NCBI GenBank assembly: GCA_021234155.1
Contig: JAJEKV010000064.1
Coordinates: 3,968,001-4,032,000 of the forward strand
Length of the DNA: 64,000 nucleotides
Source of the DNA: Isoetes taiwanensis
Taxonomy: Eukaryota; Streptophyta; Lycopodiopsida; Isoetales; Isoetaceae
Direction: 5' to 3'
A program made the position numbers and the translations under genes. Positions within the stretch are counted from its first letter, which is position 1. Every line of letters starts with the position of its first letter. Positions 31,048 through 43,690 of this stretch are shown piece by piece. The notes beneath the pieces were generated by a model that was not told the origin of the DNA, searched no databases, and saw only the letters and a list, made by a program, of their open reading frames with translations.

Positions 31048-33137
31048 GATATTCATTAGATTATTTATGACTACAGGTGCCTAGATCATACTTTGCCCCT
31101 TGCTGAGGTTGCCCATTCAGTTGAAGTAGCTTATCCAATGCTCCTTACAATAACATCGAAGTAGGTTCAATAACATTTTTCCAAAACTCAAAGCTTACTC
31201 TAAGGCAATTCCTCCCATAAGGGATACACTGTCAATAATCTACTAGTTATGATGCTTCCCTTTCAGTATTCTCAAGTTTATTTTCTACTTATTACATAAT
31301 GCCAACAATGCTCCATGTTACCACCATGTTCACCAAGCCCCCATAAACTCCTGATAGTCCTCTTAGTCCAACTGCATTCACGTGATCCCTTAACTCTTCT
31401 ACCCGGAAGTCATGGCCCAATACGGTCACATCTTACAATATTATTTAATCAAGAGCGGTTAGATAAGGTTTTAATATTCCGATTAAAAATCACTTTCCAT
31501 AACTAATTAGTTTATGGTGCATCTAATGTGAATGCTCGAAATCACATGCTTCCAGCTTAAAAATCCATAGGTTCTCATGACCGCAACTACTTGTAGTCCT
31601 TCCCAACTTATCCCTAGCTAGAGACATATCTCCAGGCATCAAAAGTACCCATTTCTTGATCATTAGTCTTTTACACATTTTCTTATTAGACAAGCAATGC
31701 ATGGTCTTATGAGTTATTACATAGCTCTGCACACATTCTAGCAAATCTAATCTGAGAACTGACCATACTTACCCATGGCAATATTCTTAAGCCTTTCCAT
31801 ATATGGGTATTCCTTTTTATCTCTTTATCTAAATGGCCTAATTGTGAACAAAGAGCAAAAATCACGACAGAATGAACAGACGAAGAAATATAAAAAAGAA
31901 AACGACAACAAACCAAATCAGAGCTTTCTTATGCAGCATCGATCGATCTCTGTCTTTTGAAGAAGCCCAATGCAAATTGGCCCTGCACAAGCAATTTTGA
32001 CCCATTTCTACTTGAATCCAAGTCTTTTCTTATGTAATCCAAACACTCTGAAAGCTCTCGAATTTTCACAGGAGAACCGACATGGTTCATTGGTTCCACT
32101 GTAGGATTCCTTGTTCATGCAAATATGGCCCTCTAAGCCCCAAATCAACTCCTTCTATGTAGTTTCCAGCTCTAATCCAGACTTGTGATCCACTATTTTC
32201 TATGTTGCCAGCTGACTTTTGATAGGGCAATCACTTAGGAAACTCTTTCCAGAGACACCAAATAGGCTTAAACTGCATTTGAGCACGAAATCGACCCTTC
32301 TAGTTATGCGCACATGCTGGGAAAGAACCCATATGCCTTTGTCCAATTTCCTCAATTGGATCATATCTAATCATGGCTGCAACATAAGAATCATGGCATG
32401 CAACATAGAAATCAACAGAAATTCCTATCATACCAACCAAGCTATAATGCAAAGCCTCTCAATCCGATGCTAGCTTTTTAACCATGTATTGTCGGCTGAT
32501 CCAAGCTTTGCCCTTTGTTCTTACAAAAAGGCAACTACAACCTAATCATGGCAATCTACGCACCTCAATTACATTGATAGATTCAAGTCTAGCCCTTACC
32601 AGAACTTTACAAAAAGCATGCACATATGCATAGCATATGCAACCTCAGATGAATCAATAAGAATAGAATAGAATAGAATAGTTTTTAGCGTCCACGGAGA
32701 CCAATTGGCCTATGGGACCCAAACAAAAAGAGCAGCAAGCATATTCTTGACGAGGATTAAAAACCCCAGCCCGAAGGGTTTTCGAGGGAAAAACCTTAGC
32801 GGTAATAAAGCCGGGCACTTCAGACAATTGCATAGGCAGTTCAATACCGTCCCGTGAGGACACAAACGAAGTCCGTGCATCCATAACCTCACGGAGGTAT
32901 GACCCAACAAACCAGCCACGCCGTAATAATAAGCGATGTAACGGCTGGCCGGGCACTAATGTCGAACATATCGCTCTCGGATATGGGCAAATCTTGAAGC
33001 GGTCCGGAGGGCATGACATTCATCCTCAATGGCGCTGGTGGCAACATCGGGCAAAGCCTTTGCTCCCTCGGGCTTCCACGAGCCCAACGCCTACTGTTTC
33101 AATCGCGGAGGCGATGTGCCCCCGTCTTGAATGGAAG

Positions 33138-34700
33138 CTATAAGCTGCGTTTCTTCATGGGTAGGCGGGTGTACAAATCTTTGGTGTGGGCCTCTTGTGA
33201 GCCTAGGATTGACTTGTCGCGATAGTGTGCCGGCTTAACATGTGTCGAGCCTCGCATCCCACAGCTGCTGAAGGAAAGTAGCATCAAGGTATAGTTTAAG
33301 TGCCTCATGATCTTTCTTTGTCCCGACACGGACACATCTGTTTGCCTGCACACCCCAGCGTGAGAACCCAGCGAGCACGCTTGTCTTTCCGGCAGGATTT
33401 CAGGCGTTAAGGGGACCCATTGCCGTGGCCAAAGCAAAGGCGGGGCAAAGCGTGTATCAGCCATAGCGACTACCTTTTGGAAGTAAGCGATATGGCGTTC
33501 CAATGCGGCCCGTTGAAGGGGTAGAAAATCTGTCTCCCCGAGTAGGATCAGTGCGGGCGTGGACTTCACCCCGGGGCCCGTGCCAAGAAGGCCTTCATAC
33601 ACTGCTTCGAGGTCATTCCAGGTGTTGAGGGATATCACCGGACCCCAAACTTCTGCCCCATACAAAAGGGCCGGCTCAACCAAGGCCCGAAACAAATGTG
33701 TTGGTGACCCGGGGGCATACAACTCGCCTTTGTGGTCATTGTTCGCATGGCATATAGTGCTTCCAACCCGCAGGTGACCGCGGCGATAGCCCGCATCCCA
33801 ATGGGTGGTAGTTGAGAACTCAATCCCCCAAGTACTTGTAGGTCGGAGCCACCTCTACCTCTTGCCCCGGTAAGTGAATGTGGGAAGCCTTGGTCCGACG
33901 GATGATGCAACTAGCAGCACCCTAGTTTTGGCCAAGTTAACTCGCATGCCAGTGAATTGGCAAAAAGTGTCAAGAGCATCCAGGTGACGTTGCATGTCCT
34001 CTGGAGTATAGGCCATGAGGTTGACATCGTCAGCATATATGAGTTGCGGATTGTGTGATGCATGATATGTGCGCCCGCACCTCCATGCTCGAGAGCCAAT
34101 CTTCCAACCGATCAATGTACGTGCCAAAGAGTGTGGGGAGAGGGGGCAACCCCGACGCACTCAATGCTATTGGTCACCGGGTGTTTCTTTGATGTGATAC
34201 GGCCCGAGCATGCCTCGTAAAATATATATCTTGATTCTGCAAGTCCGGGGGTCCCTACCGCCGTTTAATCGTCCCATAACTTATTGCGGGGGGTAGCGTG
34301 GTCGAATGCCTTTGCAAAATCCCGAAACTTAAACAACAAAGATGTGTTCTCGCGGCGATTCACCGCTATCTTCAATCAATGTGCGCAGAGTGAAGATATG
34401 ATCAATGGTGGAATGTCGGGCGAAAAACCGCCATTGTAAGAGCTCGCACCTCGCGTTTCCCTCGCCCATATTGTCGGCCCGCCGCTCAAGGATGCCCGAC
34501 CAGCAGTTTTGCAAAGAGAGAGTGACCATAATAGTGCGGTAGTTGGCGGACATTGAGGTCCCCCTCGCTTTGTATATGGGCACCACTCTACTAGTGGTCC
34601 ATTGCGTAGGGAAGCCTTCTCGCCAATGCTTTATTGAACAATGCCGGAGAACGGGCACCGGTGGAGGCCTGACCCATTTCTAAGCTTCACCGCATGCCAT
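33138..34700 (-). pseudogene. LINE reverse transcriptase, frame-broken
   Basis: Segments in order are NYRTIMV, RHSTIDHIFTLRTLIEDS (34,430-34,370), RRGCPLSP (34,160-34,137) and the catalytic LIYADDVNLMA (YADD at 34,026-34,037), followed by GMRVNLAKT (motif D region). The C-terminal part is ALLYGAEVW...LLGETDFLPLQ (33,680-33,490). The YADD box is intact. Frames change at least three times between 34,660 and 33,140. A good share of these breaks sit in homopolymers or CHG sites and could be sequence errors. The enzyme copies the element RNA at the nicked target. Confidence 0.75.
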
Positions 34701-35599
34701 CTAAATCTGCCGCCTTCCCGTATTAGCTGGGCGCTGTAGGCCCATGATGACATCCCCTCATGATAACCTTAGCCATGCCTATGTGGAGGGACTGGTGCAG
34801 CCCGTGGGTCATACGGTATTGCAATCTTTTGTACCCATTGCTCAGGTGATGTTCCCGTGAAATTTGTCGTGGGCTTGCTCAAGACCCTTCTCGAGGAGAA
34901 TGTCACGGGTGCTTGGGTCGAGGAGACCAAACATCATTCTTGATGCTCTGCAGTATCGGCCTTCTTGTTCTTGAAAGGAACGGTATTGGATCACGACTGT
35001 GGGCGAGAGATGGGATCGATGACTTGCGGAGTGTGCGTTTGAGCTCCCGACACTCATCATCAAACCATCGGTTGCGGGGAAGGTGGTGGTGCGAGGCTTG
35101 CCGGTGGGCCTCTCCCAAAGCATCTTTCTGTGCCGTCTGACCGAAGCGGTGAGTCGGTGGCGGTTGTTCTTGAAGTGTGGGGAGTTGCGGCCAGTCCCCC
35201 GGATCATGCTCAAGCGGCGGGCATAGGTCCCCTCGCGACGGCCAGAAGTCCAGCGTTGGGGCACCCAAAGTGTGTTGAGGAGGTGGGTGCGGGGAGCTTC
35301 CCACCGGAGATGCATGAACAGGGGCGGTGGTGGGAGTCTACTTCCTCGCCCCGAAAGTGTCTGCGTCCGATGGAAAAATGAGTAACCCAGTGCGGACCCT
35401 GATTCCTCAACCCGCCAGATAATCCACCACTTTCGAGCCGCCCCTTGGTTCTCCCCGCTCTACAAGTGCAAAGAACTGAAGAGCGGCCATTGCACCAACC
35501 CATTACAGATAACCGAGGTCAAAGATACTACCCAAAGAATAAAGAATGCCGCCATAGCGAATGAATATGGCTGTCATCGACATCCTTGACCAAGCCACC

Positions 35600-36132
35600 T
35601 CTGGGGTTCACTGCAAGACGTCCCGCCCGGGGCTCAAATTTTGGAACCTGCTCGGCTCTCGTGCGTGCATTAAAAGTCGCCAAGCAACATAACCACCTCG
35701 CCTAACCGCTTTGTGCTTCCGGCCAGATGTCATCATATAGATCGACATAAGGCTCCAATCGATCCACATCCGAGAATGAGTGTTATAAAAGTTGCTCTCG
35801 GCATGTGGAAAAGTAGCATCTTTGCTATGAGGGAGAGTGTCCCTTTGTCATCTTGCCGCAGCGCACCCACAAGTAAAGCGATTGTACAATACGTTTTGTG
35901 CAACGAGGAGTGCCTCAAAGGTTGTGACGGTAGTAGCGAGCAACCCGCCATGCCCTAAAACTTTTGCATTGCACTCATTGAACGGCGAGAAATCTGAGAT
36001 AGCACGGGAGGTTCTGGACAGCGGTCGGTGCCCTGCATGCTCCCATGTTTCCATGAGGAAAATGAGATCCATATCGGTGCAATAGAGTTGAGACTCTTTC
36101 GCCTTTACGCCGGGGAAGCCCTCCCAGTTCAA
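35600..36132 (-). pseudogene. LINE APE-type endonuclease domain, frame-broken
   Basis: NWEGFPGVKAKESQLYCTDM then DLIFLMETW (about 36,130-36,035) gives the N...E-T-W start of apurinic endonuclease-like domains. Later LLGDFNART (about 35,687-35,655) gives the GDFN motif, with one extra T in a run of four shifting the frame. This domain nicks the target DNA for target-primed reverse transcription. Confidence 0.7.
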
Positions 36133-36134
36133 GA

Positions 36135-37418
36135 CACCATCCGGAGGTTCTATTTCTTTGGCATTCGATGTGGAGTTTCGGCGATCTGTCCGGTTCTGGG
36201 GGGAAGCGATGTCGCGGCGCTGGCAGCCCGGCCGGGTCCGGGCCGGGTGCGATAGAGAGAGTCACAGTAAAGAGAATGCAGCCGCCAGCCCGGCCAGCCA
36301 GCAGCAGCGAATTAGCAGCGGCAGCGCGTACCTAAACCCTCCAGCAAACACAATCTGGCTGGATTGGAAAAGACGTAGGGGATCCTCCAGGTAAATCCCC
36401 AATCCAGCAAGCGATCCACCAGTGCTCCCCACCGCCAGATAGCCTCCAAATACCACCTCCCCTGCCGTAAAATGGCGCAGCAGGCGTCGATGCTTGGTAA
36501 ACCCCAAAGGCTGACTCGCTCGCAATTTAATGGTGAATGCCATTGAGATAGGATCCACCATCACGAATAAGTGAAATTCCCTCTCACACGCGCCTCTCGA
36601 AAGTCCGCACCACCGTATTATGATGCGGCGGCCTGCTCCTGTGCTTGAGTCGAGGGCAACGGTAAGTATTGTCGGCGGTGGCCTTTGTTGGTGGGTGTGT
36701 GGCGCTCACCGGCAAAGGCGATTGTGGTGTCTTGAATGGAGGGAGGTGGCGTCATGTGTCCTGTTTGGCGACACGTGGTACGTGGGACGCGTCGCGTTTG
36801 TTTGGCTGCGTGTTGCGTGTTTGGGCTGGAGTGGGAGCCTAGCTCGTTGGAAATAACGTTTGGGTCATTTGTGTCGGTCTGGGCAGGTGTTCATGGACTT
36901 TTGACGCGGGCGTTGTCTTCGGCGGGCAATGGTTGCTTTGAGCTCACGGATCTCCTGATCTTGTGTCTCAGCCCTACTGCGGGGGTTCGGCTTCTGCACG
37001 GTTGGCAGCCGGCGATGGCTCGGACGTTTTTTATCGCGGTGGCATACCCTCGGCTTCGCTTCGGCGGGGAAATAGTTGCCAGCGTATCACGCTCACCACT
37101 TGCCAACGTAGCATGCCATAGTCTCCGGTGGTGAGGAGGAATCCGCAGCTCTCCAAGTCGGCAAAGGCCACCTTATCATTTGCCCCTCTCAAAGTGGGCC
37201 AAATGGCTTGATCTTCCCTTCTGGCGCATCGCGGGTCTCCATGTACGTAACCCGTTGCCTTTCCACCGCCAACCTGTCTTTTGAGCACATGGGATCCGAG
37301 GATTGTATCTCTGGCATCAATCTCGCAATCCGGGTTACGTTATTCGCGATCTGTTCCTCCAATTTGTTTCATGGCCTCGTCTGCTGTGTCGAGCTTGAGC
37401 AGCCTTCATCCATCTCCC
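36135..37418 (-). other. LINE 5' region
   Basis: GC-rich, with frames on both strands. The minus-strand frame at 36,564-36,262 (MMVDPISMAFTIKLRASQPL and on, rich in G and L) could be an ORF1 remnant, but I see no zinc knuckle or RRM. Confidence 0.4.
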
Positions 37419-37669
37419 AGAAAACCCCACCTGAGAATTTCTTGATGCATAAACCTTTGGACCCGTTGCCGTTGCTTGTGCCTCAAAAGATCAGCTTCTA
37501 GCTCCAAGAATCAAACTACTAGAAAATGATGCATAGTGCAAGAAATTATGATCTAGCATCACTATTCGGTCATAATTTACTCATACGAATGAATTTCGTC
37601 CTGATCGGACCCAATACGGAAAGCTTACTCAGAAACCTTTCTATAAAACAAAAATCGTCTAAAAAGGAT

Positions 37670-37687
37670 CACTACTAGATTAAAGCC
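37670..37687 (+). repeat. CACTA-type terminal motif, copy 1
   Basis: CACTACTAGATTAAAGCC begins with the CACTA box of En/Spm-type DNA transposons. It is followed by dense subterminal repeats, as in that superfamily. The preceding bases GAT are a candidate for the 3-bp target duplication. The matching far end (TAGTG) was not found. Confidence 0.55.
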
Positions 37688-37689
37688 AC

Positions 37690-38282
37690 ATTATTACGGC
37701 GTCTATACGCCGATGATCGGCGTCAAAGCGTCGATAAACGACGTCGTTTACGATGTCCGGAGGTCGATGCTATCGGCGAATCAGCGGCGTCGATAAGCGG
37801 CGTCGACAAACGATGTCGCGTTTAGCTACCTTTATCGTCGCTATGCGGCGTCGCAAGCTAGCGGCGTCGTACGCGGCGCGGCGTCGATGCGGCGTCAGCG
37901 TACCGTCAGGTCACCGCGGCGCTATGACGGCGTACACGCGGGCGGTGTGGCGTGGGTCGATAATTTGGCGGCGTCGTTAAGCGGCGAAAAGTACCGCGTG
38001 GTCGTCGGCGTGTGCGCGTCGACGCGCGGCGCCGGCCAGCGTTAGCGGGCGTGGCGACCCGTGTTAGGCGTCGTTCAGCGGCGTGATGGCGTGGTTATCC
38101 GCGCGTCGGCGCCTGGCCGGGCGTGGCGGCCGCGTGTCTGGCTGGCGTGGCGACGACCACGCCACCTCGTCGTTCAACGGCGTCGATGGCGGGCGGCCGA
38201 ACGACGCGTCGAGAGCGGATGATGGCGTGGCCAACAATACTCGTGGCGTACGCCCGACAGCGTCGTTAAGCGGCGATCAAGA
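37690..38282. repeat. CpG-dense subterminal block, copy 1
   Basis: Short degenerate units of the type GGCGTCG / GACGTCG / CGATAAACGACG fill this block, in sharp contrast to the AT-rich DNA on both sides. Open frames here are products of the repeat. It aligns with 54,692-55,270 but with many small differences, more than anywhere else in the duplication. Confidence 0.7.
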
Positions 38283-38284
38283 AA

Positions 38285-38735
38285 TTTTGAAAAAAAATAT
38301 TTATTTAATATTATTTAATATTTATTTAATATTAGTTAATATTCATATTCAATATTAACAAATATTTAATATAAATAAATATTTAATAATATTTATTAAT
38401 ATTAAATAATATTAATATTAACAATAATATTAATAGTATTAATAAATATTAAATATGAACAAAATAAATCGAGAATAAAAATTTAAAAAAAATTCAAAAA
38501 TAGAAACAAATATTGATTAAATTATATTAGTATTAAATTATCATAGTAGATAAGCATTATTATTTAATATGTAATTAAATGTTTAATAAACCTAAGAATA
38601 AAAAAATAGAATCGAGCATAAATTTAACATAAAAAAAGAAATCACAAGTAATAAGAACAAAGCATAAAAAATTTAGATTGAATTCAATTAATATATTTCA
38701 CAATGTAATTTGCACATTACAAAATATATTGAGTC
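38285..38735. repeat. AT-rich TATTTAATATTA block, copy 1
   Basis: Irregular repeats of TATTTAAT and AATATTA (38,298-38,460), then AT-rich sequence up to the gene end. Copy 2 has the same block at 55,275-55,730. Confidence 0.7.
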
Positions 38736-38736
38736 T

Positions 38737-40186
38737 TTAGTTGTTGCTCTCTTCTTCTTCTTCTTCATTGGCGTCTTCGTCTTCATTGGCCTGTATTATA
38801 TTGTATCGCAACAATTAGTTCATTGTAGTCACAAATAATTATCTAATGAATGATACACACTTCCCCCCGTTCACGCGCAGTGGCGTACTGGATGGCCGCA
38901 TGACTGCCTTTTTTGAAGGCCCTTTCGCGTTCATCTTTAGCGGTAGTAATTAAAAAAAAAAAATGACTTCTATTGAGAATGAGCACCAAAACTAATGTTA
39001 GTGTTCAACTTTCGAGAACCTACATTATAAACCAAATTTATACTTACAAATAGCTTATCGAGGAAAGCCATAACCGCCGGACCAGTCTTATTGGCACTAT
39101 ATTTTGCCACTTGCTTCGTCGTACCTCGCGTCCGGTATGCTTTGTTCTAGCTTCCCCTTTCTTTGATAATATGTTGGCCTTCAAACACTACAATGCAATA
39201 CAAGGACTTAGTCCACATGGCGTCATCTAATTATACGACTCATGGGAGAGATGATGTACTTGAAATGCCTCATCAGTCAACCAGATAGGCTGTGCCACTT
39301 CCTCTATCGAGACTCACAGTAGCTTTGGCAAGAGCTTTCATTTTGCTTCTTACGATTACCTCTGCAAAATATAAATAAAATATGAGTACAATGAGGTTAT
39401 AATGAAGAAGCGAAAGAGCCTAATACAGTGGCTTTAACATGTTTACCACCTTGAACAAACCTCCCTCCATGAGATCTCTCGACTTGAGCTCGGGATATTC
39501 TGCTTCTAAAATCTCCTTGATCCTCTCTTTTTCCTCATCATAGGCTCCCGAGTTCCATTCACCCTTGTGGACGTTTTGGCAAATGCTATTTGTGACACTA
39601 TTAGCCATCTTCCAAAATTTGTCGCCATCTTGATCTTTCTTGGTAGCGGCACCTTCTTGTTACTACACTCAACATACGACTAACATATGAATATGTGTTA
39701 GTGAACAAAAAAGGGCATAATTCAAGATGAACTCACTCATATTCAAAGAGATGCCTTCGTGGAGGTGGTGCAGGTGGTGCACGATCTTTAATAGAGCTTG
39801 AAGAGGAATTGCGTCCACTCGGCGTGAGCGGCGGTTGGTGCTCGTTTATGCGGGTTGGATCCCTCGTCCTCGGGGAAGGCGCCCAAGATTGAATTCGAAG
39901 GAGTGTATGAGCTATGACGTGGAGGGTCATGGGCGCCAGACCTCCGCCTACTTTGTTCAACAACCTTGCGCGCAATCTCCATTTCTGAGGGCGTCATCCC
40001 AAGTTGCAAGGCATTCCACCTATCTTCAGGGTTATCGCGCCTCGTTGATATCTCGGAGTTCCCTGCTCTTCGTCTTCCTGCTCGTAGCGAGGTCCTTTTC
40101 CGTCTCTTCGGCGGTGGTGAGAAGAAGATCGCCCATAACCACGACGGCCGAACATTATGCATAGAAAAGAAGGGCCTTAACCGCAT
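38737..40186 (-). pseudogene. transposon gene B, copy 1 (disrupted)
   Basis: Same gene as 55,731-57,178, where the exons are better preserved. In copy 1 the exon around 38,935 is replaced by an A-rich stretch (GTAGTAATTAAAAAAA), and AGCTG sites read ATTTTG at 39,104 and 39,341. These alter or shift the frame. The C-terminal exon with the glutamate run (about 38,737-38,790) and the exon with NSVTNSICQNVHKGEWNSGA (39,600-39,430) are intact. See copy 2 for the description. Confidence 0.55.
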
Positions 40187-40638
40187 TTACACGCTACATT
40201 TAAAAACATTAGAACGTTAAAAATAAATGGTTAACTTACATTTTATCCTAGAAAATAATCCATACCAAATCCGCACAATGGTGGAGGTGGCGGTGGTGGC
40301 GAGCTAAACCTGAACGACCAGCGTGGCCTCTTAAAGGCCTTTGCGGGGTTTAGGGTACATCAATAAGGCTACCAAGCCACCACGAGAAGTAAAGTTGTGA
40401 ACAATAGATATGCCATCGTGCGTATCCCATGGTTCTTTGGACATGTGCAAAAACTTGCAAGTTATTTATATGGAGTGCGATGAATAACATAGTAGGAAAG
40501 CAACAAATGTTAGCAACATGGGAAGTTCATTACAAAACATTGGGATTTGAATAATTAAAAGTGTCTTTATACATTTGGTTATTAGACAATTAAAAAAATT
40601 TACTACTCTTAAACATGGCAAGATATATAATATTGTAT

Positions 40639-42184
40639 TCATTCTTTGAGTTGTGATAACAACAATTTTGACATCTCCAAGGCATCCATGCACTTCATGT
40701 GCCGTCTTTGTCTCACAACCATGGTAGAAGATATTCCAACACTTTGTAAGGCTTCAACAACTTCAGAAGCTTTGGGTCGTGATGAGAATACGTCTTCACG
40801 TAGGCACATCATTCTTGTTTTTTGCTCCTCCAACTTGTCAAGACGTCGTTGGTACATATGGGTTGGATTAATCCATTGGGCATTGTTGTTATTATTAAAC
40901 CACTCCACACGAAATCCAGAAGCATCTCATAAATATATCCCAATGCATAGACATCATGAATTTCGTGTCCCCATACGATCATCATCCTTTGATTTCTCAA
41001 ACCACGTTTCCTCTAACCATGGATATTTTGCTTGTCCATCCGAAAGCAAGTACCGACACTTCAACAAGGGACGACGCTCTTTGGCGTAAAAATGAATTGC
41101 ATTGTCCCAATCACCAATGGCCACCCACACATTTTGGTACTCATCATCAAAATGTAATTTGACTCTCTTGCAATTAAGCTTTGTGTGAGTGAAGTGGCCT
41201 TTGTGGATCTCAAGGACACCTTACGCTGGGGCAAGAGCTATCTCGGAACATACTGATATACAACTCGCATTTTGCTCCTAAGTTCAGTGCCTATGTGTTT
41301 GTCAGTTCTTCTTGGCACTCTAGCAATTGCATTTGACCATCTTCTAAAACGTGACAAGTTATTAGGTAAATAGTCAAACAAGTGTGCAAGTGTCTCTCCA
41401 TTCATGAAAGGTCGAATCACCATTGGCCCTATGGTATCCCCACTAGAGCTAGCAACTTCATATGCAAGTCCAATGGATGTAGCCAAAGCAGGATCACGGG
41501 CTCTTGAAGCGTATGTATCTTTGAGCCATCTCATACGTCTCTGCCCTATCTTTGCCCTTGAAAACCCATCCACTATATAGCTCATCATCTTGAAAGTGTT
41601 GTGTTCCGTTGATCTTGATTTGATATGTGCGATGTGTTGGTTTCTCCTCAATAAGGCGTATCACATCCACGGCCTCTACGGGTATGGGATCAACAAAGAT
41701 TGATGTGTTCATGTGATTCTCCAAAGAAAAGTAGGGCTTGCTAGGCCCTGCTCCACTAGAACTTCCCCACGATGCAAAGCATTTTTAATTACCTCAAGCC
41801 CGGCGTGCATTGAGATCCGCAATGATGTTCTTGTGATCTGCACGTCGCTTCTTTGAGGAATTCCATGAAGCTACCCATTCCTTGACACGAGCCTCGGCAT
41901 TGGGACTTTTAAGCTGCACTGAATACTTCAAACATGTCTTCAGTTCATCCATGGGGTTTCCAATCATTGGCTTTACATGTGCGTCAAGGAGAGAAGTTAA
42001 CATTTCTTCTTGACCTGGCCATTTTTGTGCTAACTCAAATTGGCACTTCCTTTTCACATGTCTGACAAAATGGTCGACCGTTGACCGGTTGCATCTCTCG
42101 GTCGGGACTTTCGTTAGCACATATCTCATTTATGACCACGCGTCTAATCTCACTAACCATTTGTGTCTTCACACTCGGGGCCAT
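40639..42184 (-). pseudogene. transposon gene C, copy 1 (disrupted)
   Basis: Same gene as 57,628-59,185. Copy 1 is open through the segment LKTCLKYSVQLKSPNAEARV (about 41,950-41,890), where copy 2 is shifted. Conversely it is broken after DLNAR (about 41,797) and near 41,490 and 41,245, where copy 2 is open. The last 90 codons (40,908-40,639) are intact. Confidence 0.55.
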
Positions 42185-42425
42185 ACCTACAAACCAATTT
42201 AGATTCATTAATCTTGCTTTGTGACTTTTTTCAAACCTTCATTATGAATCTTTACCTACTTTCTTAAGAGTTAGTTTCCCTTTTAATTTTTTTTTAAAAA
42301 CCAACTATAGAAATTTTTTCTTGCTCTTAACCACTCCACATCAGTGTTTCTTTGACATCCCTAACATTTTTAAAAAACAACATTCTTAACTAGAAACCCG
42401 AAAATCAATAATGCGATATAAACAA

Positions 42426-42735
42426 TTTGAAGAAACAAACAAGATTAAAATTTGAAGAAACAAACAAGATTAAAATTTGAAGAAACAAACAAGATATAAA
42501 CAAGATATAAAAAAATAAACAAGAGTAGGCGGTGAGCTTGGACCCGGAACACCTAGTCTTCTCCACTCAAGGCGGAGCCGACCATGCCCTTGTCCAAGTC
42601 TCCCCAATTTTTTCTAAACTAAATACATTAATCAATAAAATTACAAGAGTAAACGGTGAGCTTGGACCCGGAACACCTAGTCTTCTCCACTCAAGGCGGA
42701 GCCGACCATGCCCTTGTCCAAGTCTCCCCAAGTTT
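42426..42735. repeat. tandem repeats inside the gene C 5' intron
   Basis: A 26-base unit (TTTGAAGAAACAAACAAGAT core) occurs about three times (42,426-42,500). A 124-bp unit follows, containing GGTGAGCTTGGACCCGGAAC and repeated once (42,523 and 42,647). The same arrangement is in copy 2 at 59,428-59,737. Confidence 0.8.
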
Positions 42736-42739
42736 TTTT

Positions 42740-43690
42740 TAACCTAAATAAAACATTAAAATTTTATTCTCCTACTCAAACTCAAATTCTTACCTAGAAT
42801 GTCTTCGAGCTGCGAAAATCGATTTCCAAGGGCGACGCATTTTGTTATTAGTGTACATGCAAAAAAATAAAGGCATTCAATAATTAGAAAACTTCAATAC
42901 CAGAGAACTTCAAATACTACCCGATACCAGAGAACTTCAAATACTAGATCCGAGGAGAAAGGTTGAAGATTGTCCTATCTTGGGACAAAAGGGCAAAGAT
43001 AGAAGAGGTTAGAAAGGATATGAATGGCCAAGAAAGAGTAGCTCATGCAAGAAGAAGCCCCTCCTCCATGAGATCAAAGAATAGAAGCCATGGATACTGC
43101 TGAGAGATGAGAAAGCGCTGATGAAACGTCGATGAAGAACTCTGCAATAAGTAGCGATCCCCAACCTGATGAACGGCCTAAAAATGCATGCGATGCCTGC
43201 ATGCGACGCATGCATGCTCGTCTGGTGCAAGAATGTCGATTCGCTACACGAATCGATGACATTAAAGTACTGCCACTTTAGGATGAAGTAGCCTATCCTA
43301 TGCCCAAGTCCACATCTGCTTCCATTGAGGAGAAAAGCGTTGAAGGTGCTACTTATTAGAAGGAAAAGAATATCGACATCAAGCGGCTGACTTATACATA
43401 GAGTTCATAAGTTTGCACTCTTTAATCTTCCAATGACAAACCCATATCAAAATATCTTCTTGTTGTGGCAGATTAGGTTGTAGATAGTCAACAACTTTTT
43501 GTCAAGGAACTCTGTCCATCGCCTCAGCAAAAACTTTACTTGGAGTGCCTTCCATGTCAGCAAATGGCATGAGTCATACCAAGCTGCAATTGTTAAGACT
43601 CTAGCCAGTTTCCAGTGTCAATGAGTCAATGGATGCATGATAAAGCAAAGTGGTGCATTGGCATCCAACGGGATGCATCAAGGTGCAATC
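42740..43690. other. upstream exon candidate and unassigned sequence
   Basis: On the minus strand a short open stretch ends at a good donor (CATTCTAG|GTAAGAATT, 42,798), probably the first exon of gene C. At 43,185-43,222 GCATGC units are stacked (plant RY-type motif). The rest holds short frames only. Confidence 0.35.

Larger units (their letters stand above)
32662..37418 (-). mobile_element. non-LTR retrotransposon (LINE) absent from copy 2
   Basis: The empty site in copy 2 (junction 54,420/54,421) fixes both ends, giving 4757 bp. Read on the minus strand, the order is a 5' region (37,418-36,135), an APE-type endonuclease (36,132-35,600), a linker (35,315-34,840), a reverse transcriptase (34,700-33,855), a C-terminal region to about 33,138, a 3' UTR and four copies of TATTC (32,662-32,681). 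No target-site duplication is evident: the flanks are ...CAATAAG and AGAAAACC.... The body is far more GC-rich than its surroundings. The family is not one I can name. Confidence 0.85.

Noticed and set aside
33138-33777. Plus-strand proteins inside the LINE (for example 33,559-33,777)
   Set aside because: They are antisense shadows of the GC-rich LINE coding strand.
37753-38358. Arginine-rich proteins in the CpG block
   Set aside because: They are translations of GGCGTCG-type repeats; the corresponding frames are not kept in copy 2.
42532-42747. 71-codon plus-strand protein present in both copies
   Set aside because: It is created by the 124-bp tandem repeat and lies inside an intron-like stretch of gene C on the other strand.
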